Shown: positions 63,403-64,000 of the stretch, in pieces
How the letters are laid out: each line of letters opens with the position of its first letter
How positions within the stretch are numbered: the first letter of the stretch is position 1
NCBI GenBank assembly: GCA_963736575.1
Contig: CAVTPD010000001.1
Span: forward strand, 1,426,001-1,490,000
Origin: CAVTPD01 sp963736575
GTDB taxonomy: Bacteria > Bacteroidota > Bacteroidia > Cytophagales > JAAEPT01
Direction of reading: 5' to 3'
Length of the DNA: 64,000 bases
Made by a program: the position numbers and the translations under genes
Notes under the pieces: model-generated
Database searches by the model: none
The model's input: the letters and a program-made list of their open reading frames with translations, nothing else
Told to the model about the DNA's origin: nothing

Positions 63403-63420
63403 ATCTGATAAATAGCAGAT
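63403..63420. promoter_or_regulatory. Second CAGAT/ATCTG inverted repeat upstream of satD
   Basis: ATCTG (63403-63407) and CAGAT (63416-63420), separated by eight bases, repeat the core half-site of the 63356-63383 palindrome in the opposite arrangement. Together the two sites give four copies of the same pentamer in 65 bases. Confidence 0.5.
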
Positions 63421-63461
63421 AATTTTATTTTAAAAATATAATTTAAAAAAATGTTTAAGAG

Positions 63462-63488
63462 GTAAAAAGGCTCCAATTAAGGAGCCTT
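63462..63488 (-). terminator. Rho-independent terminator for the DUF3857-type gene
   Basis: On the minus strand AAGGCTCC and GGAGCCTT form an 8-bp stem around a 6-base loop, and the right arm runs into five T in a row. It lies 11 bp beyond the stop codon of the gene ending at 63500. Confidence 0.85.
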
Positions 63489-63499
63489 ATCAATTAAAA

Positions 63500-64000
63500 T
63501 TATTTAAAAGCAATTTGCTGACTATCTGCATTAATCATTTTTTCATAAAAGTCTTTCACTTTACTAAATTGATCTGGTGTAACTACATCCTCTTTATAGT
63601 CTAGTTTACGGGTAACGTATAGTTTATTACCGCTCTTTTTGAAAACCATAGAATACTTGGCTGCAGGAGAATCTAAATAAACTGATTTAGGAACTTCAAC
63701 TAAGGTTTTATTGGAAGGTATAGTAATAATTAATTGCTCTTCTTTGGTATCTGCATTATCATATTTCCAAAGTGCTACTGGGTATTTTCTGTCTATGTTA
63801 TTAAAGAAGTCTACCGGCTCTTGGTAATTGGCCCAAGGCAGTTTTAACAAACTCATAGAACCAATTTTAGAAAAGGCATTATTTACGGTATACGAATAAT
63901 CGTAAGTAACGGTATCCGAAGTGTTTTTAATGTTATCGTAAAATTTAAGATCATTTAACTCAATACTTGGGTATTGGTCGCTAATGGCTTCTAACATGGA
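63500..64000 (-). CDS. C-terminal part of a DUF3857/transglutaminase-type protein (5' end outside window)
   Basis: The frame is open from the window edge to TAA at 63500; the N-terminus lies beyond position 64000. The visible ~165 residues look like the beta-rich C-terminal domain of DUF3857-transglutaminase proteins, including LPWANYQEPVDFFNN, RKYPVALWKYDNADTKEEQL, the strand pair LVEVPKSVYLDSPAAKYSMV and the terminal VTPDQFSKVKDFYEKMINAD. It would be a third DUF3857-type gene in this window. Catalytic residues cannot be seen. Confidence 0.6.
   Translation of the reverse strand, partial: SMLEAISDQYPSIELNDLKFYDNIKNTSDTVTYDYSYTVNNAFSKIGSMSLLKLPWANYQEPVDFFNNIDRKYPVALWKYDNADTKEEQLIITIPSNKTLVEVPKSVYLDSPAAKYSMVFKKSGNKLYVTRKLDYKEDVVTPDQFSKVKDFYEKMINADSQQIAFK

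Noticed and set aside
1..64000. tRNA, rRNA, CRISPR array or prophage
   Set aside because: No cloverleaf with a GTTCRANYC arm, no regularly spaced short repeats and no phage structural or integrase genes were seen.

Overview
The window is low-GC DNA from a member of the Flavobacteriaceae (Bacteroidota). The evidence is: a type IX secretion (T9SS) outer-membrane gene (porQ) and a secreted protein with a T9SS C-terminal sorting domain; several families typical of the phylum (DUF3857/transglutaminase, DUF4296, DUF4159, NamZ/DUF1343, OmpA-PD40 proteins); TAnnTTTG-type promoter elements; and very tight gene packing with recurrent TAATG and ATGA overlaps. I saw no tRNA, rRNA, CRISPR array, transposase or integrase. 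A genus cannot be fixed from the sequence alone.

Layout. 1-4.5 kb: a secreted subtilisin-like protease (cut by the window edge), a GH15 glycosidase and murI. 4.6-10.3 kb: a secreted protein of unknown function plus two DUF3857 proteins, one with an intact transglutaminase triad and one without. This trio lies between two direct copies of the 3' end of murI (184 bp, 4 mismatches). 10.4-28.4 kb: mostly single genes or short operons, namely a GDPD-LamG x3-T9SS protein, DUF1206 with YqaE/Pmp3, a GH3-type enzyme, metalloproteases, an antiporter, fmt, NamZ, a frameshifted ABC permease, a HAD phosphatase and an SDR. 28.5-35.7 kb: a five-gene minus-strand operon (mpl, DnaQ-like exonuclease, rsmE, DUF4159, HEAT-like), an EamA transporter and a frameshifted OmpA-family gene. 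35.9-48.9 kb (plus strand): lon, porQ, hslU, a GAF/coiled-coil membrane sensor, typA (frameshifted), an LpxL-like acyltransferase, two small envelope proteins and valS (frameshifted). 48.9-55.6 kb (minus strand): a pirin operon, a ROK kinase, and a Bat-like operon (DUF58, BatD-like, VWA) running into yggS and DUF423. 55.7-60.6 kb: a DUF4296 lipoprotein, nrdB-nrdA and inorganic pyrophosphatase. 60.6-64 kb (minus strand): SatD, DUF3307, a Crp/Fnr regulator and an MBL hydrolase behind a palindromic operator, then the 3' end of a third DUF3857-type gene.

Two themes tie genes together. The first is envelope biology: MurI, Mpl and NamZ handle peptidoglycan precursors or recycling, the acyltransferase builds lipid A, and PorQ, OmpA and the T9SS cargo act at the outer membrane. 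The second is nucleotide and protein homeostasis (NrdAB, PPase, Lon, HslU, ValS, TypA).

Caution on sequence quality: four genes (ABC permease, OmpA-PD40, typA, valS) each need one 1-bp indel correction. valS is essential, so at least part of this pattern is probably sequencing or assembly error rather than biology.

The most unusual items are the murI-fragment-flanked DUF3857 cluster and the SatD-DUF3307 operon with its double CAGAT/ATCTG inverted repeats.
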